A program made the translations under genes and the position numbers. DNA of 64,000 bases from PALSA-894 sp963734185 (lineage in GTDB: Bacteria; Pseudomonadota; Alphaproteobacteria; Rhizobiales; Xanthobacteraceae), in contig CAVTGA010000001.1 in the NCBI GenBank assembly GCA_963734185.1, positions 1,488,001-1,552,000 on the forward strand, read 5' to 3'. Under the pieces are notes generated by a model. It saw nothing but the letters and a program-made list of their open reading frames with translations. It ran no database searches and had not been told where the DNA came from. Shown piece by piece: positions 55,636-64,000 of this stretch (its first letter is position 1; the number at the start of each line of letters is the position of its first letter).

Positions 55636-58169
55636 TGGCCGGTTCGACCGCCACTCGCCTCGCGCGGCCGCGTCGACGCGGTCGCTTTCGCGTTTCGGGC
55701 CTCATCCTCGCGGCGCTCGTTGCGGGCGGCGCCGGCTTTGCCGTGCGGCCCGCCGCCGCGCAATTCGACAACAACCCGCAATGGGTCGGAGTGCGTCCGG
55801 CGGGACCCTCGAGGCCCGGCGCTTCGGCCGATCTGGCCGGCTCACGCGATCCCAACGCGCAGATGCTGCTGCGTGCCGACGAGCTGCAATACGACAACGC
55901 CAACAACCGCGTGATCGCGGTCGGCGACGTGCAGATCTATTACAAGGGCTCTTCGCTTCAAGCCAACCGGGTCATCTACAATCAGCGCACCAAGCGGCTC
56001 AATGCCGAAGGCAACGTGCGCCTGATCGAGCCGGACGGCAAGATCATCACCGCGCAGATCCTCGATCTCAACGAGGACTTCCGCGACGGCTTCGTCGACT
56101 CGTTCCGGCTCGAGGGCGCCGACCAGACGCGCTTCGCGGCCCCGCGCGCGGAGCGTTCGAGCGGTACCTTCACGACGTTCCAGAGCGGCGTCTATACCGC
56201 CTGCCTGCCGTGCAAGGAGGACCCGCGCCGCCCGCCGCTGTGGCAGGTGAAATCGACGCGCATCATCCACGACGAAGCCGAGAAGATGATCTATTTCGAG
56301 CAGGGGCAGCTCGAATTCCTCGGCGTTCCGGTGTTCTATTTCCCCTACCTGTCGGCGCCCGATCCGACGGTCAAGCGCAAGACCGGCGTGCTGATGCCGC
56401 GCTTCATGTTCAGCAGCATCCAGGGGTTCGGCGTCGAGGTGCCGTATTTCTGGGCGCTGGCGCCCGACTACGACGTCACGGTCGCGCCGCGCGTCATGAC
56501 CCGGCAAGGCCTGCTCATCGACGCCGAATGGCGCCAGCGCCTGATCAACGGCGCCTACTCGATCCGCGCCGCCGGCATCTACCAGGCCGACAAGGACTAC
56601 TTCCTCAAGAACGGCGGGCCGAACTCCCCCGGCTACCGCGACTTCCGCGGCTCGCTCGACACCACCGGCCAGTTCAGCCTGAACAACAACTGGGTGTGGG
56701 GCTTCGACGGCACGCTGCTCACCGACAAGACCTTCCTGCAGGACTACGGGCTGCGCAGCTATTACATGCTGGTCGATCCGTTCAAGACCGGCGGCCTCGA
56801 GACGGTCTCGCAGCTCTATCTGACCGGCCGCGGCGACCGCAGCTTTTTCGACGCCCGCGTGGTGCACTATTTCGGCCTCTCCCCGGTCGACGTGCAGAGC
56901 CAGCTCCCGATCATCCATCCGCTGATCGACTACCGCAGAACCCTGGGCACGCCGGTGCTCGGCGGCGAACTCAGCTACCGGGTCAACCTGACCAGCCTGT
57001 CGCGCGACCTCGCCGACTTCGATCCGATCACGCAAAAGGCGATCACGAGCGCGCAGTGCGACGTACTCACCGCCGATCCGGCGATCAAGACGCGCGCGGA
57101 CTGCATCCTGCGCGGCATGCCGGGGAGCTATTCGCGCCTCTCCGCCGAGACCACGTGGCGGCGCACGCTGATCGATCCGTACGGGCAGATGTTCACGCCG
57201 TTCGCGTCGCTGCGCGCCGACGTCGCTGCGCTGTCGACCAGCATGGAGACCGGGGTCGCCAACTTCATGCCCACCGGCGACAGCACCGTCGGCCGGGTGA
57301 TGCCGGCGGTCGGGCTCGAATACCGCTATCCCTTCATCAGCGCGCAGAGCTGGGGCACCCAGATCATCGAGCCGATCGCCCAGCTGGTGATCCGCCCGAA
57401 CGAATCCGCCGTCGGCCGGCTGCCGAACGAAGACGCCCAGAGCATGATCTTCGACGACGTGAACCTGCTCGCGGTCAACAAGTTCTCCGGCTGGGACCGC
57501 CTCGAAGGCGGCTCGCGGCTCAATGCCGCCGTGCAGTACACCGCCCAATTCAATCGCGGCGGCTTCGTCAACGTGCTGTTCGGCCAGTCCTACCAGCTGT
57601 TCGGACAGAACTCGTTCGCGCTTCGCGACGCCGTCAACACCGGCATCAACAGCGGCCTGGAAACGGCGCGCTCGGACTATGTCGGCCGCGTCGCCTACCA
57701 TCCGGACAGCATCTACGCCTTCATCACCCGTTTCCGGCTCGACGAGCAGAGCATGGATGTGCGCCGGTTCGAGGTCGAGGCGCGCGCCAACTTCAATCGA
57801 TGGAACCTCGCCGTGCTCTACGGCAATTACGACGCGCAGCCCGAGATCGGCTTCCTGGCGCGGCGCCAGGGCATCCTCGCCTCCGGCACCGTCAAGTTCA
57901 CGCAGAACTGGAGCGTGCTCGGTGCCGCGCGCTTCAACCTGGAGACCAAGAACATCGACCAATACCGCATCGGGCTCGGCTACATCGACGATTGCTTCGC
58001 GATATCCATCAACTACATCACCGACTATACTTACTCGAGCAGCATCACCAAGGACACCAAGGTCATGCTGCAGATCAACCTGCGCACGCTCGGCGGCACG
58101 AGCTTCTCGCAGAGCCTGAGCTCGCAGGGCGCCAACGCACAGAGCCTCGGATCGACCTTGGGATTGTGA
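55635..58169 (+). CDS. lptD: LPS assembly outer-membrane protein LptD, 844 aa
   Basis: Outer-membrane barrel that inserts LPS into the outer leaflet. Signal peptide (SGLILAALVAGGAGFAV..AAA), an N-terminal OstA/LptA-like jellyroll (LLRADELQYDNANNRVIAVG ... IITAQILDLNEDF), then a long barrel rich in alternating aromatic strands with ANFNRWNLAVLYGNYD near the end. Cysteines at CLPCKED and later positions could pair. ATG 55635 follows AGGAGG at 7 bases; GTG 55632 is just ahead. Confidence 0.94.
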   Translation: MAGSTATRLARPRRRGRFRVSGLILAALVAGGAGFAVRPAAAQFDNNPQWVGVRPAGPSRPGASADLAGSRDPNAQMLLRADELQYDNANNRVIAVGDVQIYYKGSSLQANRVIYNQRTKRLNAEGNVRLIEPDGKIITAQILDLNEDFRDGFVDSFRLEGADQTRFAAPRAERSSGTFTTFQSGVYTACLPCKEDPRRPPLWQVKSTRIIHDEAEKMIYFEQGQLEFLGVPVFYFPYLSAPDPTVKRKTGVLMPRFMFSSIQGFGVEVPYFWALAPDYDVTVAPRVMTRQGLLIDAEWRQRLINGAYSIRAAGIYQADKDYFLKNGGPNSPGYRDFRGSLDTTGQFSLNNNWVWGFDGTLLTDKTFLQDYGLRSYYMLVDPFKTGGLETVSQLYLTGRGDRSFFDARVVHYFGLSPVDVQSQLPIIHPLIDYRRTLGTPVLGGELSYRVNLTSLSRDLADFDPITQKAITSAQCDVLTADPAIKTRADCILRGMPGSYSRLSAETTWRRTLIDPYGQMFTPFASLRADVAALSTSMETGVANFMPTGDSTVGRVMPAVGLEYRYPFISAQSWGTQIIEPIAQLVIRPNESAVGRLPNEDAQSMIFDDVNLLAVNKFSGWDRLEGGSRLNAAVQYTAQFNRGGFVNVLFGQSYQLFGQNSFALRDAVNTGINSGLETARSDYVGRVAYHPDSIYAFITRFRLDEQSMDVRRFEVEARANFNRWNLAVLYGNYDAQPEIGFLARRQGILASGTVKFTQNWSVLGAARFNLETKNIDQYRIGLGYIDDCFAISINYITDYTYSSSITKDTKVMLQINLRTLGGTSFSQSLSSQGANAQSLGSTLGL

Positions 58170-58213
58170 TCGGACGGGGGGCGGCCCTTAACGATCGACG
58201 CGCGCGAGGAGCC

Positions 58214-59168
58214 ATGACGCGACACCCTCCCAGCCCAGAGCGGAATCGACCGGCCCGGCTGCGCCGCCTGTCCGGCGCGGCGGCGCTTGCCGTCGCGATA
58301 CTCCTGATCGCGCAGCCGCGCGCCGAAGCCCAGGTCGCGGCCCTGGTCAACGGCGAGCCGATCACGCAGCACGACGTCAATCAGCGCGTCCGGCTGATCC
58401 AGCTCTCGGCGCGCAAGACGGTCTCCAAGCAGGAAGCGCTGGACGAACTGATCGACGACAAGCTCAAGGTCCAGGTCTCGAAGCGCTACATCGCGGAGGT
58501 GCCCAAACGCGAGATCGACCAGGCCTACAGCGGCATCGCGCGCCGCGCCGGCCTCACTCCGCAGCAGTTCACCCAGATGCTGAACCAATCCGGCCTCACG
58601 GTCGAAATCGATGCGCGCGCGCATCCACGCCGACTTCGTGTGGCAGCAGATCATCCGCGGCAAGTTCCAGTCGAGCCTGCAGATCGGCGAGAAGGACGTG
58701 GCGCTGGCGTTCCAGGCCAAGAACAAGAAGGAGGACGCGGCCGCGTTCGAATATCGCCTGCGACCGATCCTGTTCATCGTGCCGCGCGGCGCCGCGGCGA
58801 GCGCCTTCGAGGCGCGCAAGCGCGAGGCCGAGGGCCTGCGCACGCGGTTCCAGAACTGCGAGGAAGGCCTGCGCCTGGCGACCGCGTTGCCGGACGTCGC
58901 GATCAGGGAGTCCATCTCGCGCGTGTCGTCCGATCTCGGCGCACAGCAGCGCGACGTGCTCAACGTCACGCAGGTCGGCCGGCTGACGCCTCCGGAAGTG
59001 ACGCTGCAGGGGATCGAAATGTTCGCGGTATGCGGCAAGGAACAGGCCACCGGCGAAACGCCGGCCAAGCGCGAGGTGCGCGACGAGATGTACCGCGAGC
59101 GTTTCGAGGCGACGTCCAAGCGCTATCTCAAGGAACTCCGCCGCGGCGCCATGATCGAGGTCAAATAG
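58214..59168 (+). pseudogene. surA: SurA-like periplasmic peptidyl-prolyl isomerase/chaperone, frameshifted as sequenced
   Basis: Outer-membrane protein chaperone. Signal peptide (ALAVAILLIAQPRAEA), then VNGEPITQHDVNQRVRLIQL and the SurA N-terminal helices. At 58605-58607 one extra A shifts the frame after SGLTVE; the sequence resumes as SMRARIHADFVWQQIIRGKF and ends at 59168 (RRGAMIEVK). Corrected length is about 317 residues, shorter than E. coli SurA, with at most one degenerate parvulin domain, as in other Rhizobiales. ATG 58214 follows GAGGAG. Position between lptD and pdxA is canonical. Confidence 0.85.
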
Positions 59169-59175
59169 CTTCCAG

Positions 59176-60192
59176 ATGACGCGACCGCTCGCGCTGACGC
59201 TCGGCGAGCCGGCCGGGATCGGACCCGATCTGACGCTCGCGGTGTGGCAGCGGCGCGCCGAATTCGCGCTCGCGCCGTTCTACTGCATCGGCGATCCGGA
59301 CCTGCTCGCGCGCCGCGCGCGCCGCCTCGGATTGACGGTCCCGCTGCGCCTGGTCGAGCCGGAGACGGCCGCGGCCGCGTTTGCCGCCGCCCTGCCGGTG
59401 GTGCAGCTGGGCGTGCCGGCGACCGCGGAACCGGGCGTTCCCGACGAGACCAGCGCCGCGGCCGCGCTCGCATCGATCCGCCGCGCCGTGGCCGACGTGC
59501 TGCAGCGTCGGGCCGGGGCGATCGTCACCAATCCGGTCGCCAAGGCGGTGCTCTATCGCGACGGCTTCGCCGAGCCCGGCCATACCGAGTTCCTTGCCAA
59601 GCTGGCGCAAGAGCATACCGGGCGCTCCGCGCACCCGGTGATGATGCTGTGGTCGCCGGAGCTCGCCGTGGTGCCGGTGACCATCCACCTCGCCGTGCGC
59701 GACGTGCCGGCGCGGTTGACCGCCGACCTCATCGTCGAGACCGCGCGCATCGTCGCGCGCGACCTTGCGGCCCGCTTCGATCTGGCGCGGCCGCGCCTGG
59801 CGATCGCCGGCCTCAACCCGCATGCCGGCGAAGACGGCGCACTCGGGGATGAGGATCTCGCCGTCGTCGCGCCCGCGGTGCAACGCCTGCGCGCCGAGGG
59901 CATCGATGCGCGCGGGCCGTTGCCGGCCGACACGATGTTCCATGCCGCGGCGCGGCGCTCCTACGACGTCGCGCTCGCCATGTATCACGATCAGGCGCTG
60001 ATCCCGATCAAGACGCTCGCCTTCGACCATGCGGTCAACGTGACGCTCGGGCTGCCGTTCGTGCGCACTTCGCCGGACCACGGCACCGCATTCGACATTG
60101 CCGGAACCGGGCGCGCCAGCCCGACCAGCCTGGTCGCGGCGCTGCGGCTGGCGGCGCGGCAAGCGGCAGCGGCGCCGGCAACCGCGCCGTGA
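59176..60192 (+). CDS. pdxA: 4-hydroxythreonine-4-phosphate dehydrogenase, 338 aa
   Basis: NAD-dependent step of the DXP-dependent vitamin B6 pathway. Motifs: LTLGEPAGIGPDLTL at the N-terminus, IVTNPVAKAVLY, metal-binding histidines in PGHTEFLA and MYHDQALIPIK, and TSPDHGTAFDIAGTG. Full length. It starts 7 bases after surA and overlaps rsmA by GTGA. Confidence 0.96.
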   Translation: MTRPLALTLGEPAGIGPDLTLAVWQRRAEFALAPFYCIGDPDLLARRARRLGLTVPLRLVEPETAAAAFAAALPVVQLGVPATAEPGVPDETSAAAALASIRRAVADVLQRRAGAIVTNPVAKAVLYRDGFAEPGHTEFLAKLAQEHTGRSAHPVMMLWSPELAVVPVTIHLAVRDVPARLTADLIVETARIVARDLAARFDLARPRLAIAGLNPHAGEDGALGDEDLAVVAPAVQRLRAEGIDARGPLPADTMFHAAARRSYDVALAMYHDQALIPIKTLAFDHAVNVTLGLPFVRTSPDHGTAFDIAGTGRASPTSLVAALRLAARQAAAAPATAP

Positions 60193-61034
60193 CCGACGAG
60201 CTGCCGCCGCTGCGCGACGTCATCCGCCGGCACGGCCTGACCGCGCGCAAATCCCTCGGCCAGAACTTCCTGTTCGACCTCAATCTCACCGGCCGCATCG
60301 CGCGCGCCGCCGGGCCGCTCGAAGGCGTCACGGTGGTCGAGATCGGACCGGGCCCGGGCGGCTTGACGCGCGCACTGCTGGCGCACGGCGCGCGCCGCGT
60401 GGTCGCGGTCGAACGCGACGAGCGCGCGCTGGCGGCGCTGGCCGAGGTCGCCGAGCGCTACCCCGGGCGACTCGTGGTCGTGCCGGGCGATGCACTCGCG
60501 TTCGATGTCACCGCTTTTCTCGACGCTCCGACGCGCGTGGTCGCCAACCTGCCCTATAACATCGCGACCGCGCTGCTGGTGTCATGGCTCACCGTCGAAT
60601 GGCCGCCCTGGTACGACCGGCTGGTGCTGATGTTCCAGCGCGAAGTGGCCGAGCGCATCGTCGCCGCGCCGGGTTCCAAAACCTATGGCCGGCTGTCGGT
60701 GCTGGCCGGCTGGCGCACGCGGGCGAAGATCCTGTTCGATATCGCGCCGTCGGCCTTCGTGCCGCCGCCCCAGGTGACCTCGTCACTGGTCGAGCTGGTG
60801 CCGCGCGCAAGCCTGCTCCCGTGCGATCGGCGCGCGCTCGAGCGCGTCACCCAGGCCGCCTTCGGCCAGCGCCGCAAGATGCTGCGCCAGAGCCTGCGAT
60901 CGCTCGGCGGCGACACGCAGGCTCTGCTCGCCGCCGCCGGCATCGAACCGACCGCGCGCGCCGAACAGATAGCGGTGGATGGTTTCGTGGCGCTCGCACG
61001 GGCGCTTACGCATCACGAGATGGCCGCGCCATAG
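60189..61034 (+). CDS. rsmA: 16S rRNA dimethyladenosine transferase (KsgA), 281 aa
   Basis: Dimethylates the two adenosines of the 3'-terminal hairpin of 16S rRNA. SAM motif VVEIGPGPGGLTRALL, the catalytic NLPYNIATALL, and the N-terminal SLGQNFLFDLNLTGRI. GTG start at 60189 overlaps the pdxA stop. Last gene of the operon; followed by a cluster of palindromes. Confidence 0.96.
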   Translation: MTDELPPLRDVIRRHGLTARKSLGQNFLFDLNLTGRIARAAGPLEGVTVVEIGPGPGGLTRALLAHGARRVVAVERDERALAALAEVAERYPGRLVVVPGDALAFDVTAFLDAPTRVVANLPYNIATALLVSWLTVEWPPWYDRLVLMFQREVAERIVAAPGSKTYGRLSVLAGWRTRAKILFDIAPSAFVPPPQVTSSLVELVPRASLLPCDRRALERVTQAAFGQRRKMLRQSLRSLGGDTQALLAAAGIEPTARAEQIAVDGFVALARALTHHEMAAP

Positions 61035-61182
61035 CGCATGATCCCGAAAAGTGTGCAGCGGTTTTCGGAAAAGATCATGCTCCACGAATAACTTAGAGCG
61101 CGATGACGATTCGAAGAAAAGTCATCGTGCTCTAGCGCATGATCCCGAAAAGTTGACAGCCTTTTCGGATAAGATCATGCGC
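61035..61182. repeat. Cluster of three palindromic repeats after rsmA
   Basis: Copies 1 (61036-61080) and 3 (61137-61180) are the 45-base element GCATGATCCCGAAAAGT..TTTTCGGA.AAGATCATGC. Between them TAGAGCGCGATGAC (61094-61107) pairs with 61121-61134 with one mismatch. Together they follow the last gene of the operon and may serve as terminator or mobile repeats. Confidence 0.85.
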
Positions 61183-61216
61183 CAGAGAAGTCAAAACGCC
61201 CCGCGAAGGATGCCCC

Positions 61217-62272
61217 ATGGCCCGCATGATCCGCCAGTCGCTCACCGCCTACGCAACGCCGCTGTGCGAGACGGTGGTGGAAGCGCCCGAGCCGCAGGGC
61301 AGCGAAGTATTGGTGCGAATCAACCGCTGCGGTGTGTGTCATTCGGATCTCCATCTGCATGACGGCTACTTCAGCCTTGGCGGCGACAAGAAGCTCGACG
61401 TGACGGCGGGCCGCACACTTCCCTTCACGCTCGGACACGAGATCGCGGGCACGGTGGAGCAGGCCGGCCCCGCGGCGAACGTGAAAATCGGCACGGCGGC
61501 CGCCGTGTTTCCCTGGATCGGCTGCCGCCAATGCGCAGCCTGCAAGGCAGGAGAGGAAAATCTCTGCGCGGCGCCGCGCCACCTCGGCATCCAGGTGGAT
61601 GGCGGCTTTGCCACGCACGTGCTGGTGCCGCACCCGCGCTACCTGATCGATCACACCGGGCTGCCGGCCGCGCTCGCCGGTGCCTACATGTGCTCCGGCC
61701 TGACTGCGTTTTCCGCGCTGAAGCGGATCGCCGACCATGCCAAACGCGGGCCCGCGCTGCTGGTTGGGCTCGGCGGGGTCGGCATGATGGGGCTTTCGTT
61801 CGCGCTCGCGCTGTTCCCGCACAAGCCGATCGTCGCCGACATCGATGCAGCCAAGCGCGAGGCCGCGCTGAAGGCGGGCGCCGCGGCCGCCTACGATCCG
61901 GCCGATCCGACGGCGCGCAAGGCGCTGTTCAAGGCGAGCGGGGGCGGCGTGTACGGCGCCGTCGATTTCGTCGGCTCGGATGGCTCGCTGGCGTTCGCGG
62001 CCGGGGCGCTTGCCAAGGGCGGCAAGGTCGTCGTCACCGGGCTTCTGGGCGGCACCTATACGACGCCGATTGCGATGTTTCCGCTGCGGGTGTTCACGGT
62101 GGAAGGCACCATGACCGGTACGCTCGCGGAAGCGCACGAGATGATGGCGTTGGCGCGCGCCGGCAAGGTGCCGCCGGTGCCGATCCACGAGCGCCCGCTC
62201 AATGCCGCGCAGTCTGCGCTCGACGATCTGCGCGCCGGCCGTGTGGTCGGCCGGGCCGTGTTGGCGATGTGA
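61217..62272 (+). CDS. Zinc-dependent alcohol dehydrogenase, 351 aa
   Basis: Medium-chain dehydrogenase. Catalytic-zinc residues C38, C41-H42 (CGVCHSD) and H74-E75 (GHE); structural-zinc cysteines C103, C106, C109 and C117; NAD motif VGLGGVGMMGLSFAL. The substrate is not identifiable. MIRQSLTAYATP after a second Met (61226) is an alternative start. Stands apart from its neighbours after a repeat cluster. Confidence 0.9.
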   Translation: MARMIRQSLTAYATPLCETVVEAPEPQGSEVLVRINRCGVCHSDLHLHDGYFSLGGDKKLDVTAGRTLPFTLGHEIAGTVEQAGPAANVKIGTAAAVFPWIGCRQCAACKAGEENLCAAPRHLGIQVDGGFATHVLVPHPRYLIDHTGLPAALAGAYMCSGLTAFSALKRIADHAKRGPALLVGLGGVGMMGLSFALALFPHKPIVADIDAAKREAALKAGAAAAYDPADPTARKALFKASGGGVYGAVDFVGSDGSLAFAAGALAKGGKVVVTGLLGGTYTTPIAMFPLRVFTVEGTMTGTLAEAHEMMALARAGKVPPVPIHERPLNAAQSALDDLRAGRVVGRAVLAM

Positions 62273-63178
62273 TTGTTTCGTAAGTGCCAACTCGATCAAG
62301 CGCCCCTGGTGCTTCACGATCAGACAGACGGGGTACAAGCTAGGCTGCAGTGAAGCTGGCTGCGGTGTCGGTGCTGCGATTCAGGCTTGATCCGTGTCAG
62401 CGCCCGTACCTCCGCACCATCAACATATTGAGACCGGATTGGATCAATGCATCGCGAAAAGGCAGTCTATGAACCACAAAGCAAGGAAGCGGAATGAGAG
62501 TACCTTGCCGTATCTTGCCGTTCGACACTGACTTGCAGGCATAACTGTTTTGTGGTTTTTGCCGGTGTCGGTTTTCTGTACTGATTCGCTACAACATCTT
62601 GTGTAGATGCGGCGTACAAAAAATTACTCGTACTGCTAGTCGCGACGGCTTGAACCCGTTTCGCGAATCAGATTTCGTATGCCTGGCCATCGGGGGCAAG
62701 GCATTATGTTCGGAAACGAGTTGATGCCCGAGACAGGTTTCCGTTTCCTGCGGAAACTAGACCCTCAATCGCCCAAACGCGAAACACGCAGCCGCTGCTG
62801 TCGGATTACCCGGCGGGCGGCTTTCTTGTTTGCAGACGCTTTCATGGGGCCTAATCAATGAAAAAGAACCTCGTCGTCATCGCCGTCATCCGCTTTCGTC
62901 GAAGCAGGCATGGCCGCGAAGGGCCGCCGGGAGATCAATTCCGCCATGGCTCCTAACCGCACCATACGCTTTTCGCTGCGTCCGTCGCGCCGCGACTATC
63001 ACTGCGCCCGCTTGGAGAGGCTCTCCAAGGCGGGCGCTGTCGTTTTCGGTGTCATGCGCGATGTTGCGCCATGGGCACGTGGCCCGCCCTAAAAAAGACC
63101 GAGGGACGCCGCTGCAGGCGGCGCCCCTCGGCATTCAAGGAAGACCCACCGACATTGATCCCCTGCTGGAGGAACAAC
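62273..63178. other. Gene-poor, AT-richer region
   Basis: About 900 bases. No conserved gene is seen. Base composition drops below the rest of the window around 62460-62640, where AACCACAAA (62472-62480) and its complement TTTGTGGTT (62549-62557) lie. A short hairpin GTTTCCG..CGGAAAC is near 62740. An ATG at 62858 opens a short frame (MKKNLVVIAVIRF..) that looks coding for only a few residues. No tRNA or origin-like array was recognised. Confidence 0.5.
63091..63131 (-). terminator. Rho-independent terminator pointing left
   Basis: CCGAGGGACGCCGC (63099-63112) pairs with 63118-63131 with one mismatch around a 5-base loop. On the minus strand it is followed by TCTTTTTTAG, the T-run of a terminator for leftward transcription, although no leftward gene is recognised to the right. 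In the plus direction it lies ahead of the start of the 139-aa gene and might instead be a leader hairpin. Confidence 0.65.
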
Positions 63179-63598
63179 ATGCGGAAGTCATCCCCTGCCA
63201 GCCGCGCAAGCGGCCGACTTCGTAAATCCCCTCGCGGCCATAAGCCCCGAGCCGCCGGTGGGATCAAGATCTTCAAGGCTGCGATCTGTCTCTTGCATTT
63301 CGCCGCTGGCGTAGCGCTGATCGCGACCAAGAGTGTCGTTCTGGGCGCGCTCGGCATCGCGGTGCTTCTGCTCAGTCTCTTGGTCTTGACCTACGAGTTC
63401 TGTCACGACCTGCACATAGTGTTCGAAGGACTCGCCGAAACGTTGGCAGCCTCGCGGCGTCGCATCGAGCGTATGGCTCACAGTATGTGCGAAATAATCA
63501 CTCGCTGGCAGGATGCGGCACAACGGAAAGCGGAGCGTCTGGAAGGTCTCACCGATCGCGTATTGCAGGTGTTCTGGGACTGGTGGCGGCAGAAGTAG
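63179..63598 (+). CDS. Small membrane protein of unknown function, 139 aa
   Basis: Not recognised. A basic N-terminus (MRKSSPASRASGRLRKSPRG) is followed by two hydrophobic segments (IFKAAICLLHFAAGVALIAT and LGALGIAVLLLSLLVLTYEF) and a helical, probably coiled C-terminus (AASRRRIERMAHSMCEII, AAQRKAERLEGLTDRVLQVF). ATG 63179 follows GGAGGAAC. Sits alone; AT-richer surroundings and isolation suggest an accessory gene. Confidence 0.6.
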   Translation: MRKSSPASRASGRLRKSPRGHKPRAAGGIKIFKAAICLLHFAAGVALIATKSVVLGALGIAVLLLSLLVLTYEFCHDLHIVFEGLAETLAASRRRIERMAHSMCEIITRWQDAAQRKAERLEGLTDRVLQVFWDWWRQK

Positions 63599-64000
63599 TT
63601 TGCATGCAATTGGCGAGCTTGCTGATCTAACAAACTGATCTCTAGCCAGTGGCTCTGGCGACCAGATAGGGCACAGCTCCAATGCTAGAACGCGAGCCAC
63701 TGCCGTAACCGGCAGGCTTGGATCGATTGACGCGTAGACGCGCCCAGTCATTTTCTCTGCTCGCCTCCAGTTCCCGGGTCCGCTTTGCGGGAAACACCGT
63801 CTGCCGTGGCGTGGCGAGTGGCCGCGGACAGAGGATAACGTGCCTCAAAGGGCATGCAACCCTTTCGATTCGGTTGTGCGCTGGGAATTTGACTGAAAAG
63901 CGGCCTGCTGTCGACAGTGCTGACGGTACCGCGCTCCTATCCCCTGTGCAGGAAATGTCACATGTGACGCCTATGGTTGCTTGCTGCACTGAAAGCGCCA
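63599..64000. other. Right-edge region without a recognised gene
   Basis: About 400 bases to the window edge. A minus-strand frame at 63642-63989 is open but shows no recognisable motif, and no RNA gene is seen. A gene could begin beyond the edge. Confidence 0.4.

Noticed and set aside
55781..59179. 1132-codon plus-strand frame across lptD and surA
   Set aside because: Arg/Ala-rich shadow of lptD; only its 3' part coincides with the surA N-terminus.
62858..63092. Possible small exported peptide MKKNLVVIAVI..
   Set aside because: Needs one base removed near 62893 to continue as FVEAGMAAKG; no homology recognised and no nearby GANTC, so not supported.
63642..63989. 115-codon minus-strand frame at right edge
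   Set aside because: No recognisable motif or ribosome site.

Overview
The window is GC-rich chromosomal DNA from an alphaproteobacterium, most likely of the Rhizobiales (Bradyrhizobiaceae/Xanthobacteraceae-like). This rests on the gene order speD-speE, purM-purN next to a CDP-alcohol phosphatidyltransferase/permease/hdaA set, ppk-ppx beside rnd and aspS, and pepA-holC divergent from lptF-lptG-lptD-surA-pdxA-rsmA, together with several families of short palindromic intergenic repeats typical of that group. No rRNA, tRNA or CRISPR array was recognised.

Layout. 1-3.7 kb: two tandem membrane CSS/EAL-type c-di-GMP phosphodiesterases (the first cut by the window edge) and an exported amidohydrolase. 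4-8.1 kb: polyamine genes speD-speE and malic enzyme maeB (frameshifted as sequenced). 8.2-11 kb: a large membrane-anchored unknown and a small AT-richer gene pair. 11-19.7 kb: aspS, a ThDP enzyme, rnd, and the polyphosphate pair ppk-ppx. 19.9-28.9 kb: an AT-richer accessory island with an AAA+ ATPase facing away from a large P-loop ATPase plus an adenosine-deaminase-fold protein; the latter two match the RdrA-RdrB layout of the RADAR anti-phage system. 28.8-33.3 kb: hdaA, a PerM-type permease, a CDP-alcohol phosphatidyltransferase, purM-purN and a cold-shock protein. 33.7-42.8 kb: ketopantoate-reductase-like protein, BT1/MFS transporter, epimerase, molybdopterin oxidoreductase, TerC, ndk, aquaporin and small secreted proteins. 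43-49.8 kb: lipoprotein, methyltransferase, S10 peptidase, ABC-F ATPase, chemoreceptor and holC. An IS110-family element (about 49.8-51.5 kb) separates holC from pepA. 53.4-61 kb: the LPS-transport/outer-membrane operon. 61.2-64 kb: an alcohol dehydrogenase and a gene-poor, AT-richer tail.

Main points of interest. (1) The RADAR-like island lies between hdaA and ppk, and its deaminase gene runs out into the hdaA stop region; the divergent AAA+ ATPase is a candidate extra component. (2) Three conserved genes (maeB, pepA, surA) each carry one apparent +1 base insertion within a few bases of a GANTC (CcrM methylation) site, two of them in the same 11-base context, which suggests systematic sequencing error rather than real pseudogenes. 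(3) Many inverted-repeat doublets (REP/REPIN-like) sit in intergenic gaps, one of them directly beside the IS end.
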